Part shown: positions 23,284 through 34,257 of the stretch, piece after piece | Position numbering within the stretch: position 1 is the stretch's first letter | Layout of the letters: each line of letters begins with the position of its first letter | DNA from: Schistosoma mansoni | Taxonomy: Eukaryota > Platyhelminthes > Trematoda > Strigeidida > Schistosomatidae | Direction: 5' to 3' | DNA length: 64,000 nt | Assembly: GCF_000237925.1 (NCBI RefSeq) | Contig: NC_031498.1 | Location: forward strand, 29,816,923 to 29,880,922 | The notes under the pieces: generated by a model | What the model was told of the DNA's origin: nothing | The model's input: the letters and a program-made list of their open reading frames with translations, nothing else | The model's database searches: none | Program-made: the position numbers and the translations under genes

Positions 23284-23827
23284 AGATTATGGGATACAGG
23301 TATATTCAGCTGATGAGTCCCAAAGAAGACGAAACACGCATCCTGGATTCCATTGCTAGCTACTATCCATCTTTGCTTATAATGCTTGTGAATTAAGGCG
23401 ATATGGAGGCAATCCGCACAAAATATACATATACTAATAAGAAACTGATCAATGGCAAACCTAAACATCAATGGGAAGATTCAAACAAACAATATAAAGT
23501 AAATTTAAACCTCACCCCATTGCACAAGTAAGTAGCTATCAGAACTCAGTAGCTGAGTGGATAACGCGATGGCGTTTGAAGCGAAAGGTACTGAGTTCGA
23601 GTCCCAGGATGAACATTAACTCTGAGATGCAGGTACATCCGGTTGACAAGTCCCAAACAGGACGAAACGCTCATCCTGTTTTCCATTGCTAGCAACTATC
23701 CATCTTTGGTTATAATACTTGTGAACTGAGGCAATATCGAGGCAATCCGCACAGAATGTACATATACTAATAAGAGACTCATCATTTGCAAACATCATTA
23801 AAAAGATTCTAAACAAACAATACCGAA
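23284..23827 (+). repeat. SINE A tandem array, about 1.6 units
   Basis: The hammerhead and end of one unit run directly into a complete second unit and the leader of a third (CCATCTTTGCTTATAATGCTTGTGAAT). This head-to-tail arrangement is the satellite form described for schistosome hammerhead DNA. The second unit's core is mutated (TTGACAA). Confidence 0.87.
23304..23348 (+). ncRNA. Hammerhead ribozyme motif (family A)
   Basis: Core CTGATGA at 23310-23316, GAAA, and cleavage triplet ATC before 23343. Helix I is ATTCAG/CTGGAT. Helix II is shortened to three pairs. The core is intact, so it is possibly active. Confidence 0.75.
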
Positions 23828-24914
23828 TGGTCCTTCACAATATGATCCATTTACCTTAATGAAGAGACTTAATTACTTTCATTTATAAAAAAAAAGGATA
23901 AAAGTAAACATTCGTTATCATTTAATGTATAATAGAATTTTAATTTACCAGCAAATAAGATAATGATCATGCTATACCTCTGTGCATATTCTTACATACA
24001 TCCATACATACCGTATCTACACTTACACACACACACACACAGTAATACTACTACTATTACTATTACTACCACTACTACTAATAATAATAGTAGTAGTAAT
24101 GATTATTCAATCTGAACTTATCAGATTATCAGTGTCCTTAATGGGTATTTTATACTATAAACTATTCATCGTTTTTATTCCTTTTTTGCTTTTTCCTTTA
24201 TGAGGGTTATTTACATTTCGAATCACAGCAGGTGATTGATTATAAAAGAGAAGAAAAAAAAAAGATGAAGCCTTAAGGGTTAGGGCTGGAGATAATACAT
24301 TCTGATCCATGGTCTATTTTTTTCTTTTTTGTTTATTTATTTATCAGTACATACTATGTGTGATTCTATTTTACTTAGATCAGTATAGAAATATAATGGT
24401 GTGTAGGTTATGAGACGGAGACAGAGGTAGAGAGGGGGGAGATAGTGAAAGGGAGAGAGAGAGAGGGGAGAAATTACGTCACGTGTCTTCTACACACACA
24501 CACACACTCGAACACACATATCTATGGTTGTTTAGAGTATAATAATGTTCATTACGTAAACAGTTAAGATTATGTAAACTATAATGGATCTTGTTTTAGA
24601 AGCAACAAGGAAAACTACAGAGAAAGAGAGAGAGAAGGTCAAGTTTTAGTGATAATCTTGATCTAGTCGTGTGACTATATATATGTGTTATGTTTGTTTA
24701 TCAATTTGAAGATAATTAAAACAACGAATATTATGAAATTACTAGGGCCCTTTAGTACTAATGAATGTCTAAAGTAAATGTTTATCATGATTTTGACACC
24801 AGTTGGTGAATAATGAAAAGTTAATAGTTCTGTTTAAGATGTTAGAAAATGAACTGCTGAATCTATAGGGGAGAGATTTGTGGATATAGATGAATACTAT
24901 GGCTTATATAGCGA
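23828..24914. other. No gene; microsatellites
   Basis: CA runs at 24024-24041 and 24493-24508, ACT/AGT triplets at 24045-24098, and GA runs at 24420-24475 and 24618-24635. No coding pattern. Confidence 0.55.
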
Positions 24915-25090
24915 ATTGATCTCAGTTAGATAACCACCATAACCACTGAATCACCGTTTCATCCTCAGAAGTTGTTATCTACGATCACATCAGGGAGTAA
25001 ACCCAAAACTCTTTAAGAATGAGAGAGAATGTTTAAACTTTAGACCACTGAACAATCATCTGGTACTCTACATCTGTAACTTCAATTGAG
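24915..25090 (-). repeat. SINE B, very degenerate
   Basis: Family order is still visible on the minus strand (ribozyme region, then tRNA-like head, then leader), with many changes. Confidence 0.5.
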
Positions 25091-25365
25091 TTGCGGCATT
25101 ACATCAAATTGTAACTTATTGTCTGGAAATAATAATCCTTTTGGTAGAGACAAATGATAAAGACATAGAGACTGTTTAATGTTAGATGACTGAAATACAC
25201 TGATTAGGAAAACTTTCAATGACCTAGATGCTAAATTCAGTCGGTTATGAATTGTTAACTTGATTTTCAAGAGTATTTCAATCATTAACCTTCGAACAAT
25301 TCTTTAGTCATGCCTTCATCAAAATGTGACAGGTGTAAATGTAGTAAGTGGAGATTGTTCAACAG

Positions 25366-25716
25366 ACATTACGCCTGTTACCCCTCGTAGAGGAGCATAC
25401 GCTGCCCATCAGCACTCTCCATCCATCTCTGTCCTCGGCAATCCTTTCCAGTTCCTTCCAGTTGCTATTCATTCTATTCATGTCGACTTCTGATTCTCGA
25501 CACAGTGTGTTATTTGGTCTTCCTCTTTTCCGTTTCCCTTCAGGATTACAAGTTATCGCTTGCCTGGTGATCTACATAGTGCCTACTTTTCCACCTCCAA
25601 CATCTTTCCCTAATTTTCTCTCCAGCTGGAAGTTGATTTGTTCTCTCACATATTAGGTTGTTGCTGATAGTATCCTGTCAACGGATATTGAGTATCTTGC
25701 TTAGACAACTGTTTAT
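25366..25716 (-). mobile_element. LINE A-family 3' fragment
   Basis: Minus-strand decay product of the LINE A C-terminus. Same region as 112-415, 3600-3953 and 31671-31927. Confidence 0.75.
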
Positions 25717-25892
25717 AATCTATAGACATTAATTAGGACCAAATATGAGTTTGAATAGTAACTGATGGTCGATGAATAGGAAACGACTTTTATGACTATA
25801 TGAAAAGAATGATGGACTCAATCAATAGTAACGACATTGAAATGTAGATTCATCCGGGTGAATTGTCTAAGTTAGAACAAAAAAATGTGGTA

Positions 25893-26222
25893 GGCTAAGA
25901 TGGATAGTGGCTAGCAGTGGAATCCAGGACGTACGTTTCCTCCTATTTGGGACGCGTCAACTGGATGTACCTGAATCTCAGAGTTAATGTTCATCCTGGG
26001 ACTCGAACTCAGTACCTTTCGCTTCAAACGCCATCGCGTTATCCACTCGGCCACTGAGTCCTGATAGCCACTTGCTTGTGCAATGGGGTGAAGTTTAAAT
26101 TCATTTAGTATTGTTTGTTTGAATCTTCCCATCGACTGCAACTGGTCAGTCTCTCATTGGCATATATGCATACTATGCGTATTGTCTCTATATAGCCTTA
26201 ATTCACAAATGTGTATTGTAGA
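25893..26222 (-). repeat. SINE A, full unit
   Basis: Complete minus unit with tRNA-like head. The hammerhead core and GAAA-adjacent pairs are mutated (sense TTGACGC), so the ribozyme is probably dead. Confidence 0.83.
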
Positions 26223-26839
26223 TACTTCGCTTAATTAAGATCAAAATGAATTTACTTGGAATATTGAAAAAATCTCCTTTATAATCACTTCCTTCCTTTA
26301 AATTTCAGAACAGAATGAAAAAACAATCTATTTGATAATAACATCAACTATTGTGGTGTGTGCTACTGATATCGATAGATATAAGTAGTATATAGCAACA
26401 ATCGAAAATGTAATGCTAAGAAGCAGAAGGTTAGTAAGCTCTAAGAAGAAAGAATGAGGACAGAAAATAATTACTATGGAAACAAAAGGATAGTAAAGTC
26501 TGAGACGATTGACTACCATTATGTAAATGAAGTATTTACTTTATGGTTCTCAGATTTTACCAAGACATTCTGTAAATTTTAAATTCAAATATATTCGATT
26601 GTCTCCCCTTTGTGTTTTCGTTCACTACATTTGATGTCGCTACTAACCAGCAGGGGGGAAAGATACTGTTCTACGGACCTGGAGCTGAGGTGTTAGTTTA
26701 GTTTTAAGTAATAGTTTTAGTGATAACCTAAAAGTTATATCAAGTATTGGTTTTATTACACTTAAATTATATACTACTTAAATGATATTTCACAGTATAT
26801 AGTGATGACAGTGTTTTTTAAATGGAGGATTTAAGCTAC
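26223..26839. other. No gene; holds unclassified repeat E
   Basis: 26390-26640 resembles 11325-11428 plus 11692-11780, the sequence split by the family D insertion there. Confidence 0.45.
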
Positions 26840-27345
26840 GCATGGGCTTGTGCATATCATGATACATCAGCCCATATATGCATCGGTCCTAGTTGTTATA
26901 ACCTGATTAGTACAACAAGATCAACACCGAATTAATAGAAGTAGTGAATTTAGTGGTGGTAATATATAAAAGAAAGGTTGTATATGGGGATATAGTATAG
27001 GAAAAAAGACAGATATGAAGCAACTTTAATCTCAAGGTTTAGGGGAAGATAAAGAGTGTATACACCTGTGCCATTGTGACCGATTCTGAGCCATGTCACA
27101 CAGAGTCTCCAACCATTGGTTACGATAGTCATGCGGACCCCAACCAAGTAGTCTGCATCTACCAACATGGCTCAGACTAGAAGTTAGTGACTTCAAACAC
27201 TGATGCCACGTTTCGGTTTGGCCACCCCTAACTCTTTTCCAACCATCCCCTACACTAGTCATCATAGCGCGTCTTGGTAATCGGCGTTCAGGCATACGTA
27301 ACACGTGACACAACCATCTCAGTCGATGAAGATTCACAACATCAT
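26840..27345 (-). mobile_element. LINE C, 5'-truncated 3' fragment
   Basis: Encodes the last 100 residues (LHRLRWLCHVLRMPERRLP ... LETLCDMAQNRSQW), then the LINE C 3' UTR. Close to 34320-34760. Confidence 0.87.
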
Positions 27346-27865
27346 GATAGATAGATGAAACAAAAGCAATGCTAATTGTATAAATAATAAATGATTCATT
27401 AATGTCAGAATTGTCGCGTAACTCACTTACATTATTCGAAATGAAGTCGTATTTTAAACACGAAGTTCGGAAAAGGGATCTTTTTTCAACAATTTATTAT
27501 CAAGCTGTACAATCGTATATGTGTATGGAAAACTCGGATACAGTAGCACAATGTGGTTCTACAAGGTTGAGAGGAGAACAGTCAGGAGTTCCATACTTGA
27601 ACATTTAATCGACTGTAGTCATTCTACTGATCAACAGTTTTATTTTAAGGTTGTATATACGATTTGTCCAAATCTACCTAGATTTCTTTGTATCCAACTC
27701 CTAAAAGTAGTCGAAGTTCTTACCATCCATGAGCTCAAGCCAGAACTATGCTTACAAACAAAGTACGCCTTATCGTAATCGTTACCTTGGCCTTTATTAT
27801 TATTGTTACTTCATTTCCTCCTTTTACTTATGTCACACATTCTCAATGTTTTATTCATAATTATT
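27346..27865. other. No assigned feature
   Basis: Two overlapping short frames (27402-27608, 27521-27778) look like decayed coding DNA. I cannot place them in a family, and no splice context supports a host exon. Confidence 0.35.
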
Positions 27866-28172
27866 AGAAAGGGCTCTTGTGGAGATTTCAGTAATTTTAT
27901 AGTTGAAATCATGAGTCAATTGAAGCTAGACCACCATGGAAAACCTGGAAGCACTGGACGGCCATTTCGTCCTATTGTGGGACTCCTCAATGGCAGTGTG
28001 CATCCTCGATCCCGCCTCGCCAGATTCTAAACCAGGACCTATCAGTCTCGCGTGCGAGCGCTTAACCGATAGACCACTAAGCCGGCCGACATCCAACGGT
28101 GTTAATGTCTAACTTCAACCAATCCACGAAATCTGAGCAACCATCCACCATTGTCTTCAGTGAGTTGATAAT
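27866..28172 (-). repeat. SINE B unit
   Basis: Well-preserved minus unit. The ribozyme helix I region has the inserted variant GCCATTGAGG also seen at 33129-33370, marking a subfamily. Confidence 0.82.
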
Positions 28173-29059
28173 TCTTTACCAACTTATCAAGTTTATTGTT
28201 ATTATTCGTATTACGTAATTTAGTATTATAATCTTTCTATTACATCATCTTGGTTATTCTTTGTTTACATTTCCTCACGGAACTAGTACTTTAACGAAAA
28301 AGATCTTCATATATGTAAGATTGTACAGCTTGATAATAAATTTGTTGAAAAGAGATCCCTTCACTGAACATTGTTTAAATGAGAATCATCTATCAAAAGT
28401 CCTATTAGACACAACGAACCAATCAAAACTATTGTATTCAATTTGAATGATCAATCATTTTAAACTTAGCTTTAAGAGATAAGAACAAGATATTCTTGTT
28501 CATTTAGATAAGAATCATTATACACAAATATATATTATCACTAAGTATAGATGAGTTGTTGGGACAATATTTCTATGAATTAACATATACTACTTATTTT
28601 TGTTTTTGCTAGTTGAATAGTATAATTGTCAGAAATTAGACATGATAATCAGTTAGACATTAACACCGTTGAATGCCGGGTAACTTTTGGGATTTATGAA
28701 TGAGCTAATATTCTATAAATATTCTTATTGTATAACTATTCAGTAATTAGATTGTGTATATCTTTATTTATCTTATTATAAGCTTCATTTCGATCTATAG
28801 ATTATTATCATACTATTTACTGTTCGTAAATTACAGTCAGTTTATTAATTACTGTGTGGNNNNNNNNNNNNNNNNNNNNNNNNNNNNNNNNNNNNNNNNN
28901 NNNNNNNNNNNNNNNNNNNNNNNNNNNNNNNNNNNNNNNNNNNNNNNNNNNNNNNNNNNNNNNNNNNNNNNNNNNNNNNNNNNNNNNNNNNNNNNNNNNN
29001 NNNNNNNNNNNNNNNNNNNNNNNNNNNNNNNNNNNNNNNNNNNNNNNNNNNNNNNNNNN
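28173..29059. other. No gene; ends in a 200-N scaffold gap (28860-29059)
   Basis: AT-rich. A 30-bp SINE B leader piece lies at 28652-28681. Confidence 0.6.
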
Positions 29060-29398
29060 GCCTCGATGTGAATTTAGGCTATATCGAGGCAATACGCACA
29101 GTATGCACATATGCCAATCAGAGACTGACGAGTTGCAGTCCTAAAAACATCAATGGGAAGATTCAAACAAGTAATACTAAGTGAATTTGAACTTCACCTC
29201 ATTGCACAACCAAGTGACTATCAGGACTCAGTAGCTAAGTGGATAACGCGATGGCGTTTGAAGCGAAAGGTACTGGGTTCGAGTCCCAGAGTGAACATTA
29301 ACTCTGAGATGCAGGTACATCTAGCTGACGAGTCCCAAATAGGACGAAGTGGCGCGCGTCCTGGATTCCACTGCTAGTCACTATCCATCTTTGCTTGC
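29060..29398 (+). repeat. SINE A, full unit beside the gap
   Basis: Leader, tRNA-like head GTAGCTAAGTGGATAACGCG, hammerhead and family end. GAAA is changed to GAAG, which should stop cleavage. Confidence 0.83.
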
Positions 29399-29555
29399 TA
29401 AGTTTAAATACTTTTGTATATTTAAAAATAATTTGTATTCACATTAAACTTACCCTAATAATAATAATTTAATATCAAGAGTGATGTGATACATCCGGTT
29501 CCAAACGTTAAGATGAACTTGATTTAGCTTATATAACTAGTTAATATGTGACAGT

Positions 29556-30636
29556 GTGTATATGAGAACGTTATGGAAACTTCTTCGACACTATGGAGTA
29601 CGTGAGAAACTCGTTAATATCATACGCAATTCATACGACAGACTACATCGCAAAGTCTTAAATGGAGAACAACTGATAGACACATTCCAAGTGAGGATTG
29701 GAGTCAGACAACGTCGCCTACTCTCCCTCTTTGTCTTTCTTCTGGTGGTTGACTGGATTATGAAGACTTTCACATCTGACAAGAAGCACAGAATACAGTG
29801 AATATCTTGGATGCTGTTGGACGATTTGGACTTCGCAGATGATCTGGCTCTTCTATCCTATACTCACCAACAAATACAGGTCAAGACAACCAGTGTATTA
29901 ACAGCCTATGCATCGGTAGGCCTCAACATACACAAGGGAAAAAGCAAGATCCTCAAATACAACACGGAGAACACCAACCCATTCATACTTGATGGGAAAA
30001 CTCTTGAAGATGTGGAATCTTTCATGTATCTGGTCACCAGCATTATCGATGAAGAAGGAGGATTTGATGCAGACGTAAAGGCGAGGATTGACAAAGCAAG
30101 GGCCACATCCCTACAGTTGAAGAACATATGGAGCTCGAAATAACTTTCAAGAAATATCAAAGTGAGAATGTTCAATATGAACGTCAAGACAGTCAGTTCT
30201 ACTGTACGGAGGTGAAACATGGAGAACTACTACATTCATCGTCAAGAAGGTACAAGTATTTATAAACAGTTAGTTGTCTACGCAAAATACTCAACATTCA
30301 CTGGCCGGATACTATCAGCAACAGCGTTTTATGAGAGAGGACAAACCAGCTTCTATTTGAAGAGGAAATTAGGAAAAGGAGTTGGAAGTGAATCAGACAT
30401 ACATTAAGGAAATCACCAAACTGCATCATGAGGCAATCCCTAACTTGGAATCCTGAAGAGAAGCGAACAAGAGGGGGGATAAAGAACACACTGCGTTGAG
30501 AATTGGTAGCAGACATGAATAGGATGAATAGCAACTGGAAATGATTATCCATGACACACTTAGATGAAGAATGCTGGTGGGTGGCCTATGCTCCTCCACG
30601 AGAGGTAACAGGCCTAAGTAAGTAAGTAAGTAAGTA
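29556..30636 (+). mobile_element. Old 5'-truncated LINE A-family copy
   Basis: Encodes LWKLLRHYGVREKLVNIIRN, LDDLDFADDLALLSYTHQQ and LNIHKGKSKILKYN in broken frames, then the C-terminal region. The 3' end is the TAAG tandem tail at 30614-30636. It is more diverged than 3970-7159 and therefore older. Confidence 0.87.
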
Positions 30637-30957
30637 ACATGTGATCAAACTGTTCGAAGTGTATTACGTTGACCTATCAAATAGTCCTGTTAAACTCCGT
30701 CTTCACATTGTGTTAATTATTCAGTCTATCAATACTTCAATAATCATTAGTTCTTATTTTGTGTCATTAGTTCTTTCATTGTTTGTCATAAAATTAGGTA
30801 AGTTAATAATTACGATTATCGGAAGTAAATTTTTAATCGAACTGAATAACAACCCATGAGAAATCATAAGATTATAATGTGAAAACTTCCAAATTTTTCC
30901 CAGGAAATTGAATTATTTCAGTAATGTAAATCTGACAAATTAAGAATATCAGTATAG
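30637..30957. other. No gene seen
   Basis: AT-rich; nothing recognised. Confidence 0.5.
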
Positions 30958-31470
30958 AGTTGTGGAGATTGTTAAGTTTTTGATTGAGATCATGAAGAGA
31001 TTGATGTTAGACTACCATTGAAAACCTTGATGCACTGGACAGCCGTTCCATCCTATTGTGGGTCTCCTCACCAGTGCGCATCCACGAACCCACCTCGTGA
31101 GATTCGAAACCAGGACCTATCAGTCTCGCGCCAGAGCACTTAACCGATAGACCACTGAGCCGACCGGCATCCAGCCGTGCTAATATTTAACTCCGACCAA
31201 TCCACGAAGTTGAGCAACCGTCCACCATTGTCTTCAGTGAGTTACTATCTCACAACAGACCTGTTTGAACTCCACTGGTTACTGCTTCTCACTAGAACTC
31301 CAGCAATTACTCCATGGAGCCAGTCACTAGTGAGCATATGATCATTATAAGAAGGGGATTTTGTGGAGATTTTAGTGCTTCCAGGTTTTCCATGGTGATC
31401 TAGCTTCAATTGACTCATGATTTCAACCATATAAAATTACTAAAATCTCCACGAAACCCCCTTCTAATAA
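30958..31470. repeat. SINE B fold-back dimer
   Basis: A full minus unit (30958-31379) joins a plus fragment that starts AGTGCTTCCAGG, one base past the predicted ribozyme cleavage site, and runs to the tail at 31470. The join shares the bases AGT. Confidence 0.82.
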
Positions 31471-31670
31471 TCATAATTCAGTTAATGATGTGTAATGGTG
31501 AAGATAATCAAGTGAAATCTCTTTTTATGATTATGTGTCTTCAATATCTGTATTGAGTTTTTATTTATTTTTAATTAGTTTGTTTAATTTGTGGATTGTA
31601 TTCGTCACAGATTGACTTATTTTGGGGTGACACAGATGACAAGAGTGCATTAAATAGCTATTTCATACTT

Positions 31671-31927
31671 ACTTACTTACACCTGTTACCACTCGTCGAG
31701 GAGCATAGGCCGCCCACCAGCATTATCCATTCAACCCTGTCCTCAACAATCCTTTCCAGTTAACATTCATCCTTTTCATATCTGCTTCTATTTCCCGGCG
31801 TAATGCGTTCTTTGGCCTTCCTTTATTCCGCTTCCCTTCAGGATTCCAAGTTAGGGCTCGCCTCGTGGTGCAGTTTGGTGAATTCCTTAATGTATGTCCT
31901 ATCCACTTACAACGTCTTTTCCTTTTT
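31671..31927 (-). mobile_element. LINE A-family 3' fragment
   Basis: Minus-strand C-terminal remnant with TTAC (sense GTAA) tail units at 31669-31682. Confidence 0.75.
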
Positions 31928-33128
31928 CATACTAGTATTAAACTTCTCAGGCAGTACTCAATCAATATAATGGTTAGGAATTAAACTCAAGACCTCTAGT
32001 TCTTGTGACAAAGGCTTCACGAATGCAACAGTCTAATGAGCGTTCAGTGAAACAGTTTCAACTTCAATCAATCTGTAATATAACTGATTAATTATTCAAT
32101 GTTAGTGGTGAAAACTGTTTCATACTAAGTATTGTAGACCATCAATGTTGATGATATATGTCGAATGATTGGAGGCCTACTCGAGTTAGACGGGAACGGT
32201 GTAACGAACAAACTAACTTCGAAGTCACACCTCGCGACCAGCACCTTACGTGGATCGCCCTATCGACGTATCAAGGGACCATGGATACTCTGAAAACTGT
32301 ACAACACAAAGGATGTTATTACAGGAATATATTAGTTAAAGTAGATACAAGCGAAAGTAGAACCACTGCCGCATGGGCCAGCCGATGGCGTATGATTAAC
32401 TGATGCGCATTGACTGTTCTTGACCTTGACGGGGATCGATGATCTGTTCTATATTTAGTGACCCAACTGCCGGATGATTTGGCTAGGGTTCAGTAACATT
32501 TCACTGGCCCTACAAGTATCTTTGGATTTCATTTGTCACGACTGCTTACAAGAACTCATCTTGAAGTTATCAGGCAAATGAATATGGTAGTTCAATTGAG
32601 GTTCCTCTTTTGTAGAGATTCGTTTAACATGTAGGTTGTTTCACTCATAGATTGATTTGAATTTGCTTAATTCATTGAATCTAAAATATATACATTTCCA
32701 AATGTTATGAATGACAGAACAGGACATAAGTGTTTCTATTCATATATCATATAGTTTAAGTCTATCATATTAGATAAAGTCGCCAGTCCTGTTAGAATTG
32801 TACTACTAGTAAAGGTAATTTATTCTAGGCCAACCAATTATTGTAATTACTCCTAAGTACTTCAAAAATATAAAAAACGGAAATGAATAATTATGCGGGT
32901 ATATTATTTTAAACTTAAACGAAAAGGGTTTAAAAGTTATTCACTTCGAAGAAAACAAAATTTACATACAAGATTCTTTACATGTTGGAGACTTAAGTGT
33001 AACTGATGTACACTATCCTTATTAATACAATGGTTAGCGTAAATATTGCATTACTGTTACTACTTATAACAGAAATAAGTAGGCAAATACAATTTTCAGA
33101 AGGGGTTTTAGTATTTTCATAGGTGAAC
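31928..33128. other. No gene recognised; one GC-richer patch
   Basis: 32158-32540 is richer in GC than its surroundings and has an 81-codon frame (32158-32403) with no recognisable family. It may be the remnant of an unidentified element. The rest is AT-rich. Confidence 0.4.
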
Positions 33129-33370
33129 TGTTCGTGGATTGGTTGGAGTTAGACATGAACACCATCGGATGCCGGCCAGCTCAGTGGTCTAGAGGTTAAG
33201 TTCTCTGGCGCGAGACTCGTAGGTCCTGGGTTTGAATCTCATGAGGCGAGGTCGTGGATGCGCACTGCCATTGAGGAGTCCCACAATAGAACGAAACGAC
33301 TGTTCAGTGCTTCCAGGTTTTCATTGGTGGTCTAGCTTCAATTGACTCACGCTTTCAACTATGAAAATAT
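33129..33370 (+). repeat. SINE B unit
   Basis: Leader, tRNA-like head GCTCAGTGGTCTAGAGGTTAAG, ribozyme region with the GCCATTGAGG insertion variant, and tail. Confidence 0.82.
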
Positions 33371-34244
33371 AATTTTGGATATTTCTTATGTTCGCTAGCA
33401 GAAAATTGCCTGATGATTAGTAAATGTATCAGGAATTACTGAAATTTTGTTAGGCTGATGAATACGAATATGATTAGTAAGGCTCAAACAAGTTAGTGGT
33501 TTAGACGTCAAAACAAGTCCACAGCTTAAACTATCGGAAGATATCCAAGTTTGCCATTAATGTGTAAAATCACTAGCCTAATCAAGAGAAAGTTCTTCAC
33601 AGTGACTGTCCATGGGTATCCATATCCGTTGTAGCTAGATACCACTCTGAACACTACCATTAAGTCACAGAAGCTTTGGCAAGTAATGGTAAAACCTAAA
33701 ATCGAAAAAAACAGTTCAAACAACTCCCACGGTAGCGCACCACGCATTTTCAAGATTTTGCGTTCACAGGAGTATGTTATGTAACACAAGGTGATCTTAG
33801 TTTACTCGGACTTCATTGGTTTGATCGGCTTCATTTATCTGATGTTCCACTAAATATTATGTCCACTTTGTAAAAAAGCCTTGTGAACCCAGTGATTGTC
33901 CAACTGTCGAGGAAGAAACAGTCATAGCTGCGATTTCAACAGAAGACTATGCTGTAAATTATTTGTCCAGTACTATCCAGTGGAGATGGAAAATAATCAA
34001 AAAGCATTGCTTAGTGACACTAACAAATCAGGAAAACTACAGTTACAAATATACATCAACTTTCCAGACCCGTAAAAAGGGTATCACCTTTCTAGTTCTG
34101 ATTGGTGAGTTTCCAAAATAATCAGGAATCTACATCGTGTTCCCATCAAAAACTCCCAGATGCTGATGGTGAATTTTTTTCGAAAGGGAGTGCTAAATAC
34201 TGAAGTTTTAGACAAAGCATCGAAATTTTCCGCTAGAGATCTTT
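33371..34244. other. No gene seen
   Basis: Moderately AT-rich. No coding pattern on either strand. Confidence 0.45.
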
Positions 34245-34257
34245 AAAAGTTCTGTCA

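Noticed and set aside
27402-27778. Host exon or Penelope-like endonuclease remnant
   Set aside because: Two short overlapping frames show no convincing motif or splice sites.
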